This document shows, piece after piece, positions 9,006 to 19,300 of a DNA stretch of 64,000 nucleotides. Within the stretch, counting starts at the first letter, position 1, and each line of letters begins with the position of its first letter. The translations under genes were made by a program, and so were the position numbers. The notes beneath the pieces were generated by a model that worked only from the letters and a program-made list of their open reading frames with translations, made no database searches and had not been told where the DNA came from. Source of the DNA: Nannocystis bainbridge (GTDB lineage: Bacteria; Myxococcota_A; Polyangia; Nannocystales; Nannocystaceae). Location of the stretch: positions 2,790,001 through 2,854,000 of the forward strand of contig NZ_JAQNDL010000003.1 of assembly GCF_028368995.1 (NCBI RefSeq), given 5' to 3'.

Positions 9006-10016
9006 CTACCCTGCTTCGCCGCGCCGGCGCCAGCCTTGCGGCGTCTCGCCGGTCCAGCGCTTGAACGCGCGGAAGAACGGCGCCGGCTCGGCGTACCCGA
9101 GCAGCACTGCCACCTCCGACGCGCTCAGCGAGCGGTCCGCCAGCAGATGCACCGCCCGCGCGTGCCTCGCCTCCTCGACCAGCCCCGCGAAGTTGGTCTG
9201 CTCGTCGAGCAGTCGCCGGTGCAGCGTCCGCTCCGACACCCCCAGGCGCTTCGCCACCGCCTGCAGCCGCGGCTCGCCCTCCGCCAGCGCCGCCCCGATC
9301 TCCCGCCGCACCCGATCGGCCCATGAAGCGTCCGCCGGCAGTTGGGCCAGCATCGACTCCGTGCGGCGGGCCAGGTAGCCGAACAGCTGCGGATCGGCGC
9401 GCGGCAGCGGCACCTCCAAAATTTCCGCCGCGAACCCGATCTGCAGCAGCGGCGCGTCCCAGGCCACCGGGCAGGCGAAATGCGCCTCGACCTCGCGCGG
9501 CTCCGCCGGTCGTGACAGCGGCAACGCCACGAACGCCGCCCGCGTGCCCGCCCCCGCGATCCCGCCCATCATCGTCACGATCGACGCCGCCTGCGCCAGC
9601 ACCGGCTCGCGCAGCTGAGCGAACGCCGGCACCATCGCCCGCACGAACACCACGTAATCACCGGCCGCGTCGCGTCGGCGCTCGAGCTGCGGCACCAGGC
9701 CCGGGTACAGCACCGCGCCGACCCGCTGCTGCCACGCCAGCGCGTCGCCGACCGTCGCCTCGTGCTGCATCGCGTAGCCGATCACGCCCAGCCCGGCGAT
9801 CCCGAGCCGCGCCCCGATCTGCAGCCCGTCGCCGCGGCGCGACAGGATCTCCCACATCTTCAGGTGCGGCCCCAGAGGCACCCGCGCGTCCGGGTCCGTC
9901 AGCGCTGACGGATCGATCCCCGCCTCGCGCACGATCGCCGCCGCGTCCGCCCCCAGCCGCTCCGCCGCCGCCAGCACCTGGACCGTCATCGCCGCCAGCA
10001 CCGAGGGGCCCGTCAT
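9006..10016 (-). CDS. AraC-family transcriptional regulator (OruR/arabinose-binding-like N-domain)
   Basis: 336 residues, start ATG at 10016. The N-terminal about 200 residues resemble the Arabinose_bd domain found in OruR/ArgR-type AraC regulators (GVIGYAMQHEATVGDALAWQQ). The C-terminus holds the double helix-turn-helix: LQAVAKRLGVSERTLHRRL and SEVAVLLGYAEPAPFFRAFK, ending in GETPQGWRRR. It is divergent from the FAD monooxygenase (91 bp between starts), so that gene is the likely target. The effector is unknown. Confidence 0.9.
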   Translation of the reverse strand: MTGPSVLAAMTVQVLAAAERLGADAAAIVREAGIDPSALTDPDARVPLGPHLKMWEILSRRGDGLQIGARLGIAGLGVIGYAMQHEATVGDALAWQQRVGAVLYPGLVPQLERRRDAAGDYVVFVRAMVPAFAQLREPVLAQAASIVTMMGGIAGAGTRAAFVALPLSRPAEPREVEAHFACPVAWDAPLLQIGFAAEILEVPLPRADPQLFGYLARRTESMLAQLPADASWADRVRREIGAALAEGEPRLQAVAKRLGVSERTLHRRLLDEQTNFAGLVEEARHARAVHLLADRSLSASEVAVLLGYAEPAPFFRAFKRWTGETPQGWRRRGEAG

Positions 10017-10107
10017 CGCCGCGGATCTTCGACGATGGCCGGCAAAGCCACAAGCTTGGCGGCCGCGGTCAAGGCGGCCCGCGCCCGCGCGCCGCATCCT
10101 CCTCGCC

Positions 10108-11265
10108 ATGAACCTCTCGCAGCTCCACGTCCTCGTCGTCGGTGGTGCCACCGGCGGCGCCGCCACGGCCCTCCTCCTCGCGCGCGCCGGAGCCCGCGTC
10201 ACCCTGCTCGAGAAGGTCGCCCAGCCGCGCGCCGTCGGGGCCGGCATCGCCCTCGCCGAGAACGGCCTCGCCGTGCTCGAATCGATCGGCCTCGGCCCGG
10301 CGATCGCCGCCAGCGGTCGCGCCGTCGACGCGCCCGCGGTCGTCGACGCGCGCGGCCGCATGATGCTCGCCCCGCCGCGCCCGGCCCCGCGCGTCCGCAT
10401 GCTCCGGCGCAGCGCCCTGCAGGGCCTGCTGCTCGACGCCCTCGCCGCCGAGCCGCGCGTCGAGCGGCAGTTCGGCGCCGAGGTGATCGGCGCCGAGCGG
10501 GACGGTCGCGTGCTCGCGCGCATCGACGGCCGCACCGTCGAGCACCGCGCCGACCTGGTCGTCGGCGCCGACGGGGTCCATTCGCGGATCCGCAGCGCCG
10601 GCCGGTTCGGCGCCCGGGTCCGCCCGCCCGGCATCCCGTACCTGCGCGCGCTCGTCGAGGTCGACGCCGCCCAGGGCGTCGAGGCCTGGACCGGCGCGGG
10701 CATCTTCGGCAGCTTCGCGGTCGACGGCGGCACCTATTTCTTCGCCTCCGCCGGCACCCGCGCCTGCCGTCGCGCCGTCGCCGAGCGCGACCTCGACGGC
10801 CTGCGCCAGGTGTGGGCCCGCGCCTATCCGGCCTCGGTCCCCCTGCTCGCCGCGGTAAGGCGATTCGACGACCTCATCTTCAACCGCGTCACCCGCGTCG
10901 ACTGCCAGCAATGGGTCGACGACCGCCTCGTCCTGCTCGGCGACGCCGCCCACGCCATGGCGCCCAACCTCGGCCAGGGGGCCAACAGCGCCCTCGTCGA
11001 CGCCGCCGTCCTGCTCGACGAGCTGCGCCGCGCGGGCACCCTCGCCGCTGGCCTCGACGCCTACCAACAGCGCCGCCGCCCCGCCGTGCACAAGGTCGCC
11101 CGCGCCGCCGCCGGCCTCGGCGCCCTCGCCGAGCTCACCAACCCCGTCGCCCGCTGGCTGCGCGACCGCCTGCTGCTCCCCGTGGCAACCCGCCTCGGCG
11201 GCGACGCCACCCCGGTCGTCATGCAGGAGCTCCCCGCCACCCTGCTGGCGATCGGCCGCGCCTGA
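10108..11265 (+). CDS. FAD-dependent monooxygenase (aromatic hydroxylase-like)
   Basis: 385 residues. N-terminal dinucleotide fold LVVGGATGGAATALLLARAG with Glu ending beta-2 (LLEK), DG motif in LVVGADGVHSRIR (about 153-165), and the FAD ribityl motif GDAAHAMAPNLGQGAN (about 278-293). These are the three signatures of PHBH-type flavoprotein hydroxylases. It oxidises a small, probably aromatic, substrate with NAD(P)H and oxygen; the substrate is not identifiable. The divergent AraC gene is the likely regulator. It ends next to a 14-bp-period repeat array. Confidence 0.88.
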   Translation: MNLSQLHVLVVGGATGGAATALLLARAGARVTLLEKVAQPRAVGAGIALAENGLAVLESIGLGPAIAASGRAVDAPAVVDARGRMMLAPPRPAPRVRMLRRSALQGLLLDALAAEPRVERQFGAEVIGAERDGRVLARIDGRTVEHRADLVVGADGVHSRIRSAGRFGARVRPPGIPYLRALVEVDAAQGVEAWTGAGIFGSFAVDGGTYFFASAGTRACRRAVAERDLDGLRQVWARAYPASVPLLAAVRRFDDLIFNRVTRVDCQQWVDDRLVLLGDAAHAMAPNLGQGANSALVDAAVLLDELRRAGTLAAGLDAYQQRRRPAVHKVARAAAGLGALAELTNPVARWLRDRLLLPVATRLGGDATPVVMQELPATLLAIGRA

Positions 11266-11280
11266 CCGCCGAGTCGCAAA

Positions 11281-11374
11281 ACATGTCCTCGAAGACATTC
11301 CCTATCGAACATGTCCTCGATGGCATGCTCTTACCGACATGACCTTTCGAGCATGCCCGTTCGTACAGGCATAC
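11281..11374. repeat. 14-bp-period palindromic array, 7 units
   Basis: CATG cores at 11282, 11310, 11324, 11338 and 11352, plus degenerate ones at 11296 and 11366, fall on an exact 14-bp ladder. Units read like ACATGTCCTCGAAG, ACATGACCTTTCGA and GCATGCCCGTTCGT. The array lies between convergent genes ending at 11265 and 11480. It is the longest member of the family in this window. Confidence 0.85.
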
Positions 11375-11479
11375 CCGGGCGGGCCCACGGCGGGTACCAG
11401 TCGACTTGAGCCGAGGTCCGGCGCAGGCGAACCTCGTCACGCTCGCTCGCATCCGCATCGGGTCGCCTCAAACAGGCTG

Positions 11480-12337
11480 TCACCCGCCGCGCGGCCCCGC
11501 CTGCTTCACCGCCTTCGCCCAGCCTCTCGGCGCCGGCGGCTGCCCGCGCAGATACGCCTCCCACGTGCTCGTGTCGTCGAAGCGGTAGCCCGCCCACAGG
11601 CTCCACGCGTCCGTGTAGCTGACCTCCCCGTCGTACTGCCCGCGCAGCGCCGCCGGCTCCTCCCCGCGCGACCACGGGGCCGGCAGTAGCCCGTGGGCCG
11701 CCAGCAGCACGGCCGCCTGCGCGTACGTCTCGCCTTCCAGCGTCTCCGCCTTCCCGTCGCGCACCGCCTCGAGCACCGCCTCCCAGCTCGTCGGCGCCGG
11801 CCCCACCGCCGCCAGCCACTCCGTCAACGTCCCCTCGGCGCGCCGCCTCGCGCACCAGCGCGCCCAAAAATCGTACTTACGCGCCCCGTAGCGGAACTCC
11901 GTCGCCGGCAGGCGTTCCCCGCGGCCCGCCCACGGCGCCGGCGGCATCGACCCGTGCAGCCGCTCCCACGCCACGATCGCCACATCGTCCGCGATCACCC
12001 CCGCCGCCTCGAGCTCTGCCCGCAGCGACCCGTCGTCGTCGCGCGGCCGCAGCTCCGGCGCATACGTCGACACCGCCGAGCGCGTCCATGTGCGAGGCGC
12101 CGGCGCGTGCCTTTTTAAATACGCCAACCGCCAACCGCGATCGCTCGGCGCCCGCGCCAACCACTCGTGCCATATCTCCGCCCAGCTCTCCCCGTAGCCC
12201 ATCCGCCAGCCGATGCTGCTATGCGGGATCTCGGGCCAACGGGCCCACGGCGGCGCCACATCGCCCTGCGCATCGCTGGCCTCCGCGATCGCCCGGGTCA
12301 GGAATGCCTCTTGATCGAAGCTCACCCGGGCGAGCAT
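11480..12337 (-). CDS. Hypothetical protein, Trp-rich
   Basis: 285 residues from the ATG at 12337 (the frame extends upstream but becomes Arg-rich). Unusually many Trp residues recur in short motifs (SWAEIWHEWLARAP, RTWTRS, YDFWARWCARR, DAWSLWAGYRF, TSTWEAYLRG), suggesting loose internal repeats of about 30-50 residues. No signal peptide or membrane segment is seen. I do not recognise the family. Confidence 0.6.
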   Translation of the reverse strand: MLARVSFDQEAFLTRAIAEASDAQGDVAPPWARWPEIPHSSIGWRMGYGESWAEIWHEWLARAPSDRGWRLAYLKRHAPAPRTWTRSAVSTYAPELRPRDDDGSLRAELEAAGVIADDVAIVAWERLHGSMPPAPWAGRGERLPATEFRYGARKYDFWARWCARRRAEGTLTEWLAAVGPAPTSWEAVLEAVRDGKAETLEGETYAQAAVLLAAHGLLPAPWSRGEEPAALRGQYDGEVSYTDAWSLWAGYRFDDTSTWEAYLRGQPPAPRGWAKAVKQAGPRGG

Positions 12338-12513
12338 ACGACCTCGGCCGCGAGCCGTCCGCGCATCTCGCTCGCACGTGCGATTCCCGGGTCGGAGCGC
12401 GCCGGACGAGCGAGCTTTGCGCGGGGCCCTGCGCCACAATTCGGGCCAGCCTGCGCCGGTCGCCGCCTGAGCCTGGTCAGGTCCGCGCCGCTTCGGTGTT
12501 ATGCCTCGCCATC

Positions 12514-13539
12514 ATGGAATACCGACGACTCGGAGCATCCGGTCTCAAGGTCCCCGTGCTGAGCTTCGGCACTGGCACCTTCGGCGGCGTGGGCAAGCTG
12601 TTCAGCGCCTGGGGCGACACCGACGTGTCGGCCGCGCGGCGGCTCGTCGACATCTGCCTCGACGCTGGCGTCACCCTGTTCGACAGCGCCGACGTCTATT
12701 CGGCCGGCGCCGCCGAGTCGATCCTCGGCCAGGCGATCAAGGGTCGGCGCGACCGCCTGCTGATCTCGACCAAGGCCACCTTTCGCAGCGGTGAGGGTCC
12801 CAACGACGTCGGCAGCTCGCGCTTCCACCTGATCCAGAGCGTCGAGGCCGCGCTCAAGCGGCTCGGCACCGACCGCATCGACCTGTTCCAGCTCCACGGC
12901 TTCGACGCCGTCACCCCCGTCGAGGAGGTGCTCTCGACCCTCGACGACCTCGTGCGGGCCGGCAAGCTGCGCTACGTCGGTTGCAGCAATTTCTCCGGCT
13001 GGCACCTGATGAAGTCGCTGGCGGTCGCCGACCGCTACGGCTATCCGCGCTACGTCGCCCACCAGGCCTATTATTCGCTGATCGGCCGTGAATACGAGCA
13101 CGAGCTCATGCCGCTCGGCCTCGATCAGGGCGTCGGCGCGGTCGTGTGGAGCCCGCTCGGCTGGGGTCGGCTCACCGGCAAGATCCAGCGCGGCAAGCCG
13201 CTGCCGAAGGACAGCCGCCTGCACGGTTCTGCCGAGTTCGGACCCCCGGTCAGCGACGACCATCTCTTCCGCGTGCTCGACGCCGTCGAGGAGATCGCCC
13301 GCGAGACCGGCAAGACGGTGCCGCAGGTGGCAATCAATTGGTTGCTGCAGCGGCCGACCGTCGCCACCGTCGTGCTCGGCGCCCGCACCGAGGAGCAGCT
13401 CGAGCAGAACCTCGGCGCGATCGGCTGGAATCTCTCGCCGGAGCAGGTTGCCCGGCTCGACGCCGCCAGCGACCAGACGCCCGCTTACCCCTACTGGCAC
13501 CAGCGCGGCTTCGTCGAGCGCAACCCTCCGCCGGTCTAG
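12514..13539 (+). CDS. Aldo/keto reductase
   Basis: 341 residues, start ATG at 12514 (MEYRRLGASGLKVPVLSFGT). NADPH-dependent TIM-barrel oxidoreductase of the YhdN/Gre3-like bacterial group: catalytic Asp and Tyr in FDSADVYSAGAAE, Lys in LLISTKA, His in LFQLHGFD, and a C-terminal cofactor segment VVLGARTEEQLEQNL. It reduces aldehydes or ketones; the physiological substrate is not deducible. The downstream gene at 13605 follows in the same direction after 65 bp. Confidence 0.93.
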   Translation: MEYRRLGASGLKVPVLSFGTGTFGGVGKLFSAWGDTDVSAARRLVDICLDAGVTLFDSADVYSAGAAESILGQAIKGRRDRLLISTKATFRSGEGPNDVGSSRFHLIQSVEAALKRLGTDRIDLFQLHGFDAVTPVEEVLSTLDDLVRAGKLRYVGCSNFSGWHLMKSLAVADRYGYPRYVAHQAYYSLIGREYEHELMPLGLDQGVGAVVWSPLGWGRLTGKIQRGKPLPKDSRLHGSAEFGPPVSDDHLFRVLDAVEEIARETGKTVPQVAINWLLQRPTVATVVLGARTEEQLEQNLGAIGWNLSPEQVARLDAASDQTPAYPYWHQRGFVERNPPPV

Positions 13540-13604
13540 CGCGCCGGCGCCCCGGGGCAAACATGCCCCGCGACCGGGCGGGGCGGACGTGCGAGCATCC
13601 CCGC

Positions 13605-14051
13605 ATGCAAGAGTGGCTCTACCGCGCGAGCAATGCCAAGGCCGACGCCGCCAAGACCCAGACCATCGTCGACGACTTCGGCTTCATCTGCCGCAGCGCC
13701 TACGCTGACGTGGCCAACGCGCAGATGATCGCCAACGTCGCCAAGGTCGACTTCGGCGACATCATCCACCTCTACTTCATCGACGGCGAGGGCGGCGGCC
13801 GCTCGCTCGGCGCCTACCGCGTCGTCGGTCCCCACAAGCACCCGCGCGGCGCCCTGTTCGGCGCCGCCGTCCCCAAGACCAAGCTGCGCACCGTCGCCGA
13901 CGACGAGCTGCGCGACGTCCTGCGGCCGGACTACGCCGTCGACCCGCGCATCGGCGAGTTCTGCGGCTGGCCCGTCATCCGCGACGAGCAGCCCTCGCCG
14001 AGCTACGTCAAGGACCTGTTCTCCGGCCGCAACACCCTCGTCCCGCGCTGA
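13605..14051 (+). CDS. Conserved-looking hypothetical protein
   Basis: 148 residues from the ATG at 13605. The core GDIIHLYFIDGEGGGRSLGAYRVVG, followed by FCGWPVIRD, looks like a small beta-barrel, possibly PUA/EVE-like, but no binding residues can be named. No signal or membrane segment is seen. It lies 65 bp after the aldo/keto reductase and may share its transcript. A strong hairpin follows the stop. Confidence 0.6.
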   Translation: MQEWLYRASNAKADAAKTQTIVDDFGFICRSAYADVANAQMIANVAKVDFGDIIHLYFIDGEGGGRSLGAYRVVGPHKHPRGALFGAAVPKTKLRTVADDELRDVLRPDYAVDPRIGEFCGWPVIRDEQPSPSYVKDLFSGRNTLVPR

Positions 14052-14080
14052 CGGCAGACCTTCGGCTCGAATCCCCCGGC

Positions 14081-14101
14081 CGCGCGGCGCTCCGCCGCGC
14101 G
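14081..14101. terminator. GC hairpin between convergent genes
   Basis: Perfect 9-bp stem CGCGCGGCG / CGCCGCGCG with a 3-nt loop, 30 bp after the stop at 14051 and just before a palindromic array. It may terminate both convergent genes. Confidence 0.6.
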
Positions 14102-14105
14102 CTTC

Positions 14106-14549
14106 TCACATGTCCGTAGCGACATGCCCGACGGGACATGTCGCAACGGACACATCATCTCTCCGTCCCCGCGCCTGCAAGTCCGCCAGCACCTTCCCCG
14201 CCCACCTCATGAACGCCTGCCCTCGCGCCGCCGTCGGGTCGACCTTCGCCTCCACGCGCAGCCACGCCGCGTCGGTCCGCAGCGAAAAACTCAGCCCTGT
14301 CCCGTCGCTGCTCGGCATCGTCGCCGCGAACGCCTTCGCCCCGCGCTCCGCCTGCGCGGCCGCCTCGGGCGATCCGAAGCGCAGGCCCACGTGGAGCGGC
14401 ATCACCTGCGGGCTGCCGGAGGCGCCCATCGTCGTCGCCAGCGTGAAGCCCGTGCTGCTGGGCGCTGTCGTGGCCACCGTCCCGTAGTCGCGCAGCCCGG
14501 CGCCCCACGCCCCCAGCGACCGGTCGACCGCGGCCACCATCTTCACCAT
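14106..14549 (-). CDS. Hypothetical protein, possibly 5'-incomplete
   Basis: 147 residues from the ATG at 14549. The stop-free frame continues upstream into a Gly/Arg/Pro-rich stretch without an evident start, so the N-terminus is uncertain. The central part (PLHVGLRFGSPEAAAQAERG ... GLSFSLRTDAAWLRVEAKVD) reads as a folded domain. The last 15 residues (SVATCPVGHVATDM) are encoded by the palindromic array at 14108, so the array may have replaced an older C-terminus. The function is unknown. Confidence 0.4.
   Translation of the reverse strand: MVKMVAAVDRSLGAWGAGLRDYGTVATTAPSSTGFTLATTMGASGSPQVMPLHVGLRFGSPEAAAQAERGAKAFAATMPSSDGTGLSFSLRTDAAWLRVEAKVDPTAARGQAFMRWAGKVLADLQARGRRDDVSVATCPVGHVATDM
14108..14155. 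repeat. 14-bp-period palindromic array, 3-4 units
   Basis: Cores at 14109, 14123 and 14137, with a degenerate one at 14151. Units read ACATGTCCGTAGCG, ACATGCCCGACGGG and ACATGTCGCAACGG. It overlaps the 3' end of the minus-strand gene at 14106. Confidence 0.8.
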
Positions 14550-14742
14550 CTCGGGGCTCGGCGGTCCGCTCGCGCCCCGGCCGCCGCCTCGCTGACCCTG
14601 GCGGCGCGCCGACGTACCACGCCGCTGCGGCGCGTTATCGCGCCGCGTGCGTCCTGCCGCATCGATGAGGCGCCGGTGAACACGAGTTCACCGCCTTCGC
14701 CTCGATCTGTCGGCCGGTTCGTGTCGCTAACAGGACCCGCTT

Positions 14743-15225
14743 ATGCCTGCGCCGAAGCTTTTGCTCGTCGTCCCGCCCGCGACCGTCCTCGCCCACGCAG
14801 CCGCTCGATTTCCCGCCGATCCCGCCGCTCGTCTTCGTTTTCGCGCCGACGCCGACCAGCCCGATTGCTTCTACATCGAAGTCCACTCCGGCGCCTCGCC
14901 GCGCGCCTATCGAGTGTGTGTCTCGCCTGCTCCTGGCGGCTCGCAGCTCGAGTTTCCGCCCGACCTCGGTGACGCTGCCAGCGCCGTCACCGCCGTCTTC
15001 GTCGTCGGCCTCGTCGCTGCCACCTGGCACAGCCTCGGCTTCCTCTCCTTGCTGCTCGCTCTCCCCTCCGCCGTGCTCCTGCGCGTCGCCGCCGAATCGG
15101 CCGCCAGCCGGGCCGAGCAGAGCGAGGTCTTCGCCGCCCTCGTCACCGCCTTCGAGCCCCTGCGCGGCCCTGGCTTCCCGTACCGCGCCGTCCGCGACAC
15201 CCGCCCCCTGCGCAGCGGCGCCTGA
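14743..15225 (+). CDS. Hypothetical protein with one hydrophobic hairpin
   Basis: 160 residues. The N-terminal 75 residues are soluble-looking (RLRFRADADQPDCFYIEVHS), followed by a hydrophobic pair (about 84-118: AVTAVFVVGLVAATWHSLGF and LSLLLALPSAVLLRV) and a polar tail. This resembles small membrane proteins with a re-entrant or two-helix anchor. No family was recognised. The opposite strand is also open but Arg-rich and less credible. Confidence 0.45.
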   Translation: MPAPKLLLVVPPATVLAHAAARFPADPAARLRFRADADQPDCFYIEVHSGASPRAYRVCVSPAPGGSQLEFPPDLGDAASAVTAVFVVGLVAATWHSLGFLSLLLALPSAVLLRVAAESAASRAEQSEVFAALVTAFEPLRGPGFPYRAVRDTRPLRSGA

Positions 15226-15492
15226 CCTCGCTGGATCCGCGCCGGGGCGGCGGCGCTCGTATCGCCTCCTGCCAGCATTCGATCCGCGTGATTTTTTCAC
15301 AGCTCATCCGCGCCTTCGCACATCGCGGGCCCGGACCCACAGCACGTCTATTTTCCTCGATGCGAGTCATCCGGCGGACGACCTCGAGCGGCGCGCATCG
15401 GCCCATCACACCTCGATGTCCCCTGACGCGAATCATCACACCGCGGCCGGCTCGACCGCGACTCCCCGCAATCACCACACCGCCGCCTCCGC

Positions 15493-16059
15493 TCATTCGC
15501 CTGCCACCCCCGACACCGCCACGAACTCGCGCTCGCTGTCGGAGTACGCCAGCTTCTTCGCCCACGTCGTCGGCAGCTCGCCCACCGCTGCGCGCGCGAT
15601 CGACCGGGCCGTCACCACGAAACCGGCCCGCGCGTACGCCTGCACCAGCGCAGTCGCCCGGCCTTCGCCGCCCAGCCCTGGCAGCGCCTGGACCGCCAGC
15701 GGATCGCCGGGTCCGTAGCCGAACACCACCTGCACGGCCGCTCCTGGCTTGCACAGCCCGCGCAGCCGCGAGAGCCCGTCCGCCTCCGGCAGCGCCACCG
15801 CCCGCAGCAGCGAGCCCCACGGCAGCAGCACCGTCAGCGCGTCCGCCAGCCCGGCCAGCTCGCCCGGCGCCCGCTCCAGCGGCAGCACCCCGAACAGCGC
15901 GTTCGTCAGCCCGCCGCGGGCCGGCTTGGCCGCCGCCCGGCGCGACGGCTCGCGCAGCCCCTCCGCGCTCGCGTCGATCCCGATCACCAGCGTCGACGGC
16001 TCGCAGCGCGCGCGGCGGAGCGCGAACGCCCCATCACCTGTCCCGAAGTCCAGGTGCAC
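15493..16059 (-). CDS. KamB/KamC-like 16S rRNA (A1408-N1) methyltransferase, 5' end broken
   Basis: 188 residues if read from the GTG at 16059. SAM-binding motif HLDFGTGDGAF, then LVIGIDAS, KPARGGLTNALFGV, LTVLLPWGSLLRAV and TTWAKKLAYSDSEREF match the KamB family along its length. Members methylate A1408 of 16S rRNA and give aminoglycoside resistance. The family normally starts about 26 residues earlier. That missing N-terminus is encoded in the same frame just upstream but separated by two adjacent TGA codons. Expression as a shortened protein is therefore doubtful. It lies downstream of the tail-tube-like gene on the same strand. Confidence 0.7.
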   Translation of the reverse strand: MHLDFGTGDGAFALRRARCEPSTLVIGIDASAEGLREPSRRAAAKPARGGLTNALFGVLPLERAPGELAGLADALTVLLPWGSLLRAVALPEADGLSRLRGLCKPGAAVQVVFGYGPGDPLAVQALPGLGGEGRATALVQAYARAGFVVTARSIARAAVGELPTTWAKKLAYSDSEREFVAVSGVAGE

Positions 16060-16137
16060 CGCGCGGTGACGGGCCGCCAGCTCGGCCAGTCATCAACGGT
16101 CGACCCAGTGTTCTTTTTTGCCTTCGACCCGGTGCAT
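16060..16137 (-). pseudogene. Detached N-terminus of the KamB-like gene with TGA TGA
   Basis: From the ATG at 16137 the frame reads MHRVEGKKEHWVDR, two stops, then LAELAARHRAV straight into HLDFGTGDG of the methyltransferase. The start-to-GTGDG distance is 36 codons counting the stops, the same as I recall for KamB. An ancestral GATGAC turned into TGATGA by compensating one-base indels would explain it. Confidence 0.6.
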
Positions 16138-16223
16138 CGTCGCCCCAACCGCCTCGCCTCGCGCCCTATTCCGGGCCCTTCGACCCCGCGAGTTCGGCCC
16201 ACCGGCCACGCGGTGTGTCCCCG

Positions 16224-16940
16224 CTACGACGACTCGTTGCCCGTCGACCCGAGCCGCAGCCCGCGGCACGCCAGCACCAGCTTCGCTCGCTGCGAGCCCT
16301 CCGCGCTGGCTTCCACGCGTTCGACGTCGATCCCCGCGATCTTGAATTCCACCCGCGCCAGCACGGGTCCGGACTCGGCGGCCAGGTACTCGAGCGCGCC
16401 CTCGCGATCGACCAGCGACTCCGCCGCCTCCCAGTCCGCCTCGCCCTCGATCGCCAGCTTGACCCGCTGCAGCCCGCGGCGGCCCAGCGTGATCGTCAGC
16501 GCATCGATCTCGGCCACCGGTTGCGGCGCGGGTCCGTGCAGGTGCACCCGGCAGCCTGCGATCGTCGGCGGCTCGCCGCGCGCCTCGGCCCTCGCCGCGC
16601 CGCCCTGCATCTCCGCCTTCTTCGCCTCGACCTCGATCCACAGCGCGCCCACGCCCTCGGCGTCGACCGACGGCAGACCTAGCTCGACCACTCGCGCCCC
16701 GGCGAGCGCCAGCCGCTCGACCTCGCGCCCCTCCTCGTCGAACGCCACGATCGCCGCGTCGCGCCGCTCGTCGTAGAGGCTGCCCTCGACCCACTCCCAG
16801 AACAGCGGCTCCGGCTCGATCAGCAGCGCTCCGTGCCGCTCGCGGAGCCACGGGTTCACGTCGAAGAAACCGTCGCCCGGCGCCCGCACCCAGCCTGCGT
16901 GCAGCGTCTCGTCGAGCTCCAGCGCGTATCGCTTCGCCAT
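16224..16940 (-). CDS. Duplicated phage tail-tube-like protein
   Basis: 238 residues from the ATG at 16940. Residues 1-110 (MAKRYALELDETLHAGWVRA ... EGSLYDERRDAAIVAFDEEG) follow the layout of gp19-type tail-tube proteins of contractile systems: a domain opener, an 'R-D-A-I-V-D-G' strand, then a long beta segment. Residues 125-235 repeat the plan (AEIDALTITLGRRGLQ ... GALEYLAAESGPVLARVEFK). No other tail, sheath or baseplate gene is in the window. It may be an orphan or a repurposed tube-fold protein; the fold assignment is by eye. Confidence 0.45.
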   Translation of the reverse strand: MAKRYALELDETLHAGWVRAPGDGFFDVNPWLRERHGALLIEPEPLFWEWVEGSLYDERRDAAIVAFDEEGREVERLALAGARVVELGLPSVDAEGVGALWIEVEAKKAEMQGGAARAEARGEPPTIAGCRVHLHGPAPQPVAEIDALTITLGRRGLQRVKLAIEGEADWEAAESLVDREGALEYLAAESGPVLARVEFKIAGIDVERVEASAEGSQRAKLVLACRGLRLGSTGNESS

Positions 16941-17070
16941 CCGCCCCGCCTCTCGTGGCCAGGGTACCACGCTCTGCCGCGGGCGAGCGCGCGCCCGCGT
17001 GCTCCATTCCGCGCTGTGACGGCGGACCGGGCCGCCGGCTAGTGCCATTCGCGCCCGGACTTCCACTTCC

Positions 17071-17098
17071 GCATGTCCCGAGCGACATGTCCGAACAA
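17071..17098. repeat. 14-bp-period palindromic units, 2 copies
   Basis: Units GCATGTCCCGAGCG and ACATGTCCGAACAA, cores at 17072 and 17086. They lie just beyond the stop of the minus-strand gene at 17104. Confidence 0.75.
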
Positions 17099-17103
17099 AC
17101 CCA

Positions 17104-17310
17104 TCAACCGCGACGCGGCTTCTTCTCGATCACCCGGAACGTCACCCGCACCTTGCCCGGCCCGAGCGAGCGGCGCGCGTCCATGGCCAGGATCTGCCCC
17201 TGTTCGGCCTCGTGGGCGGCCCGAAACGCCGTAATTTGCGCGTCGAACTCGGCGTCGCTGGTGAACGCGAAGTCGTGGTTCAGGGTGATCTTCTCCGGCT
17301 TCTTCGGCAC
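17104..17310 (-). CDS. Small hypothetical protein
   Basis: 68 residues from a GTG at 17310 preceded by GAGGAC at good spacing; an in-frame ATG at 17424 would add a low-quality Arg-rich N-terminus. The sequence VPKKPEKITLNHDFAFTSD ... ITAFRAAHEAEQGQILAM ... KVRVTFRVIEKKPRRG has an alternating beta pattern with a basic tail. The family is unknown. It lies upstream of the tail-tube-like gene on the same strand. Confidence 0.5.
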   Translation of the reverse strand: MPKKPEKITLNHDFAFTSDAEFDAQITAFRAAHEAEQGQILAMDARRSLGPGKVRVTFRVIEKKPRRG

Positions 17311-17609
17311 CCGTCGTCCTCGCGGCGAACGTAGCCGCCGGCGTAAAACCGCGCAAGCACCTTGCCCGCGATCACGCGCTGCCGAGAATCGGGCCGCTGC
17401 GGCGTACACCGGGGCTGCGGTCATGACAATGCATTTCTCACGGTGTTATCAATCGCCTCGCGGGCGGTCGCTGCGCGATCGTCCGGCGAATGAACGAATG
17501 TCCGGACTGGCGCCGCGGCGGACCGTCTGCGCCGGGCGATCCCGCCGGCCTCGGCCGCGATGCTGCAGCGCACAGCCTGCCGGTCCGCATGCCCGTCAAG
17601 GATCGGAGC

Positions 17610-19298
<1,689 letters not shown>

Positions 19299-19300
19299 TC

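Noticed and set aside
11281..11374. CRISPR array
   Set aside because: The step is only 14 bp with a 4-bp spacer, the repeats are imperfect, and no cas gene is present. This is far from CRISPR geometry.
15403..15485. Three copies of a CATCACACC-like motif before the KamB-like gene
   Set aside because: Spacings of about 30 and 39 bp and poor conservation between copies. Probably low-complexity sequence.
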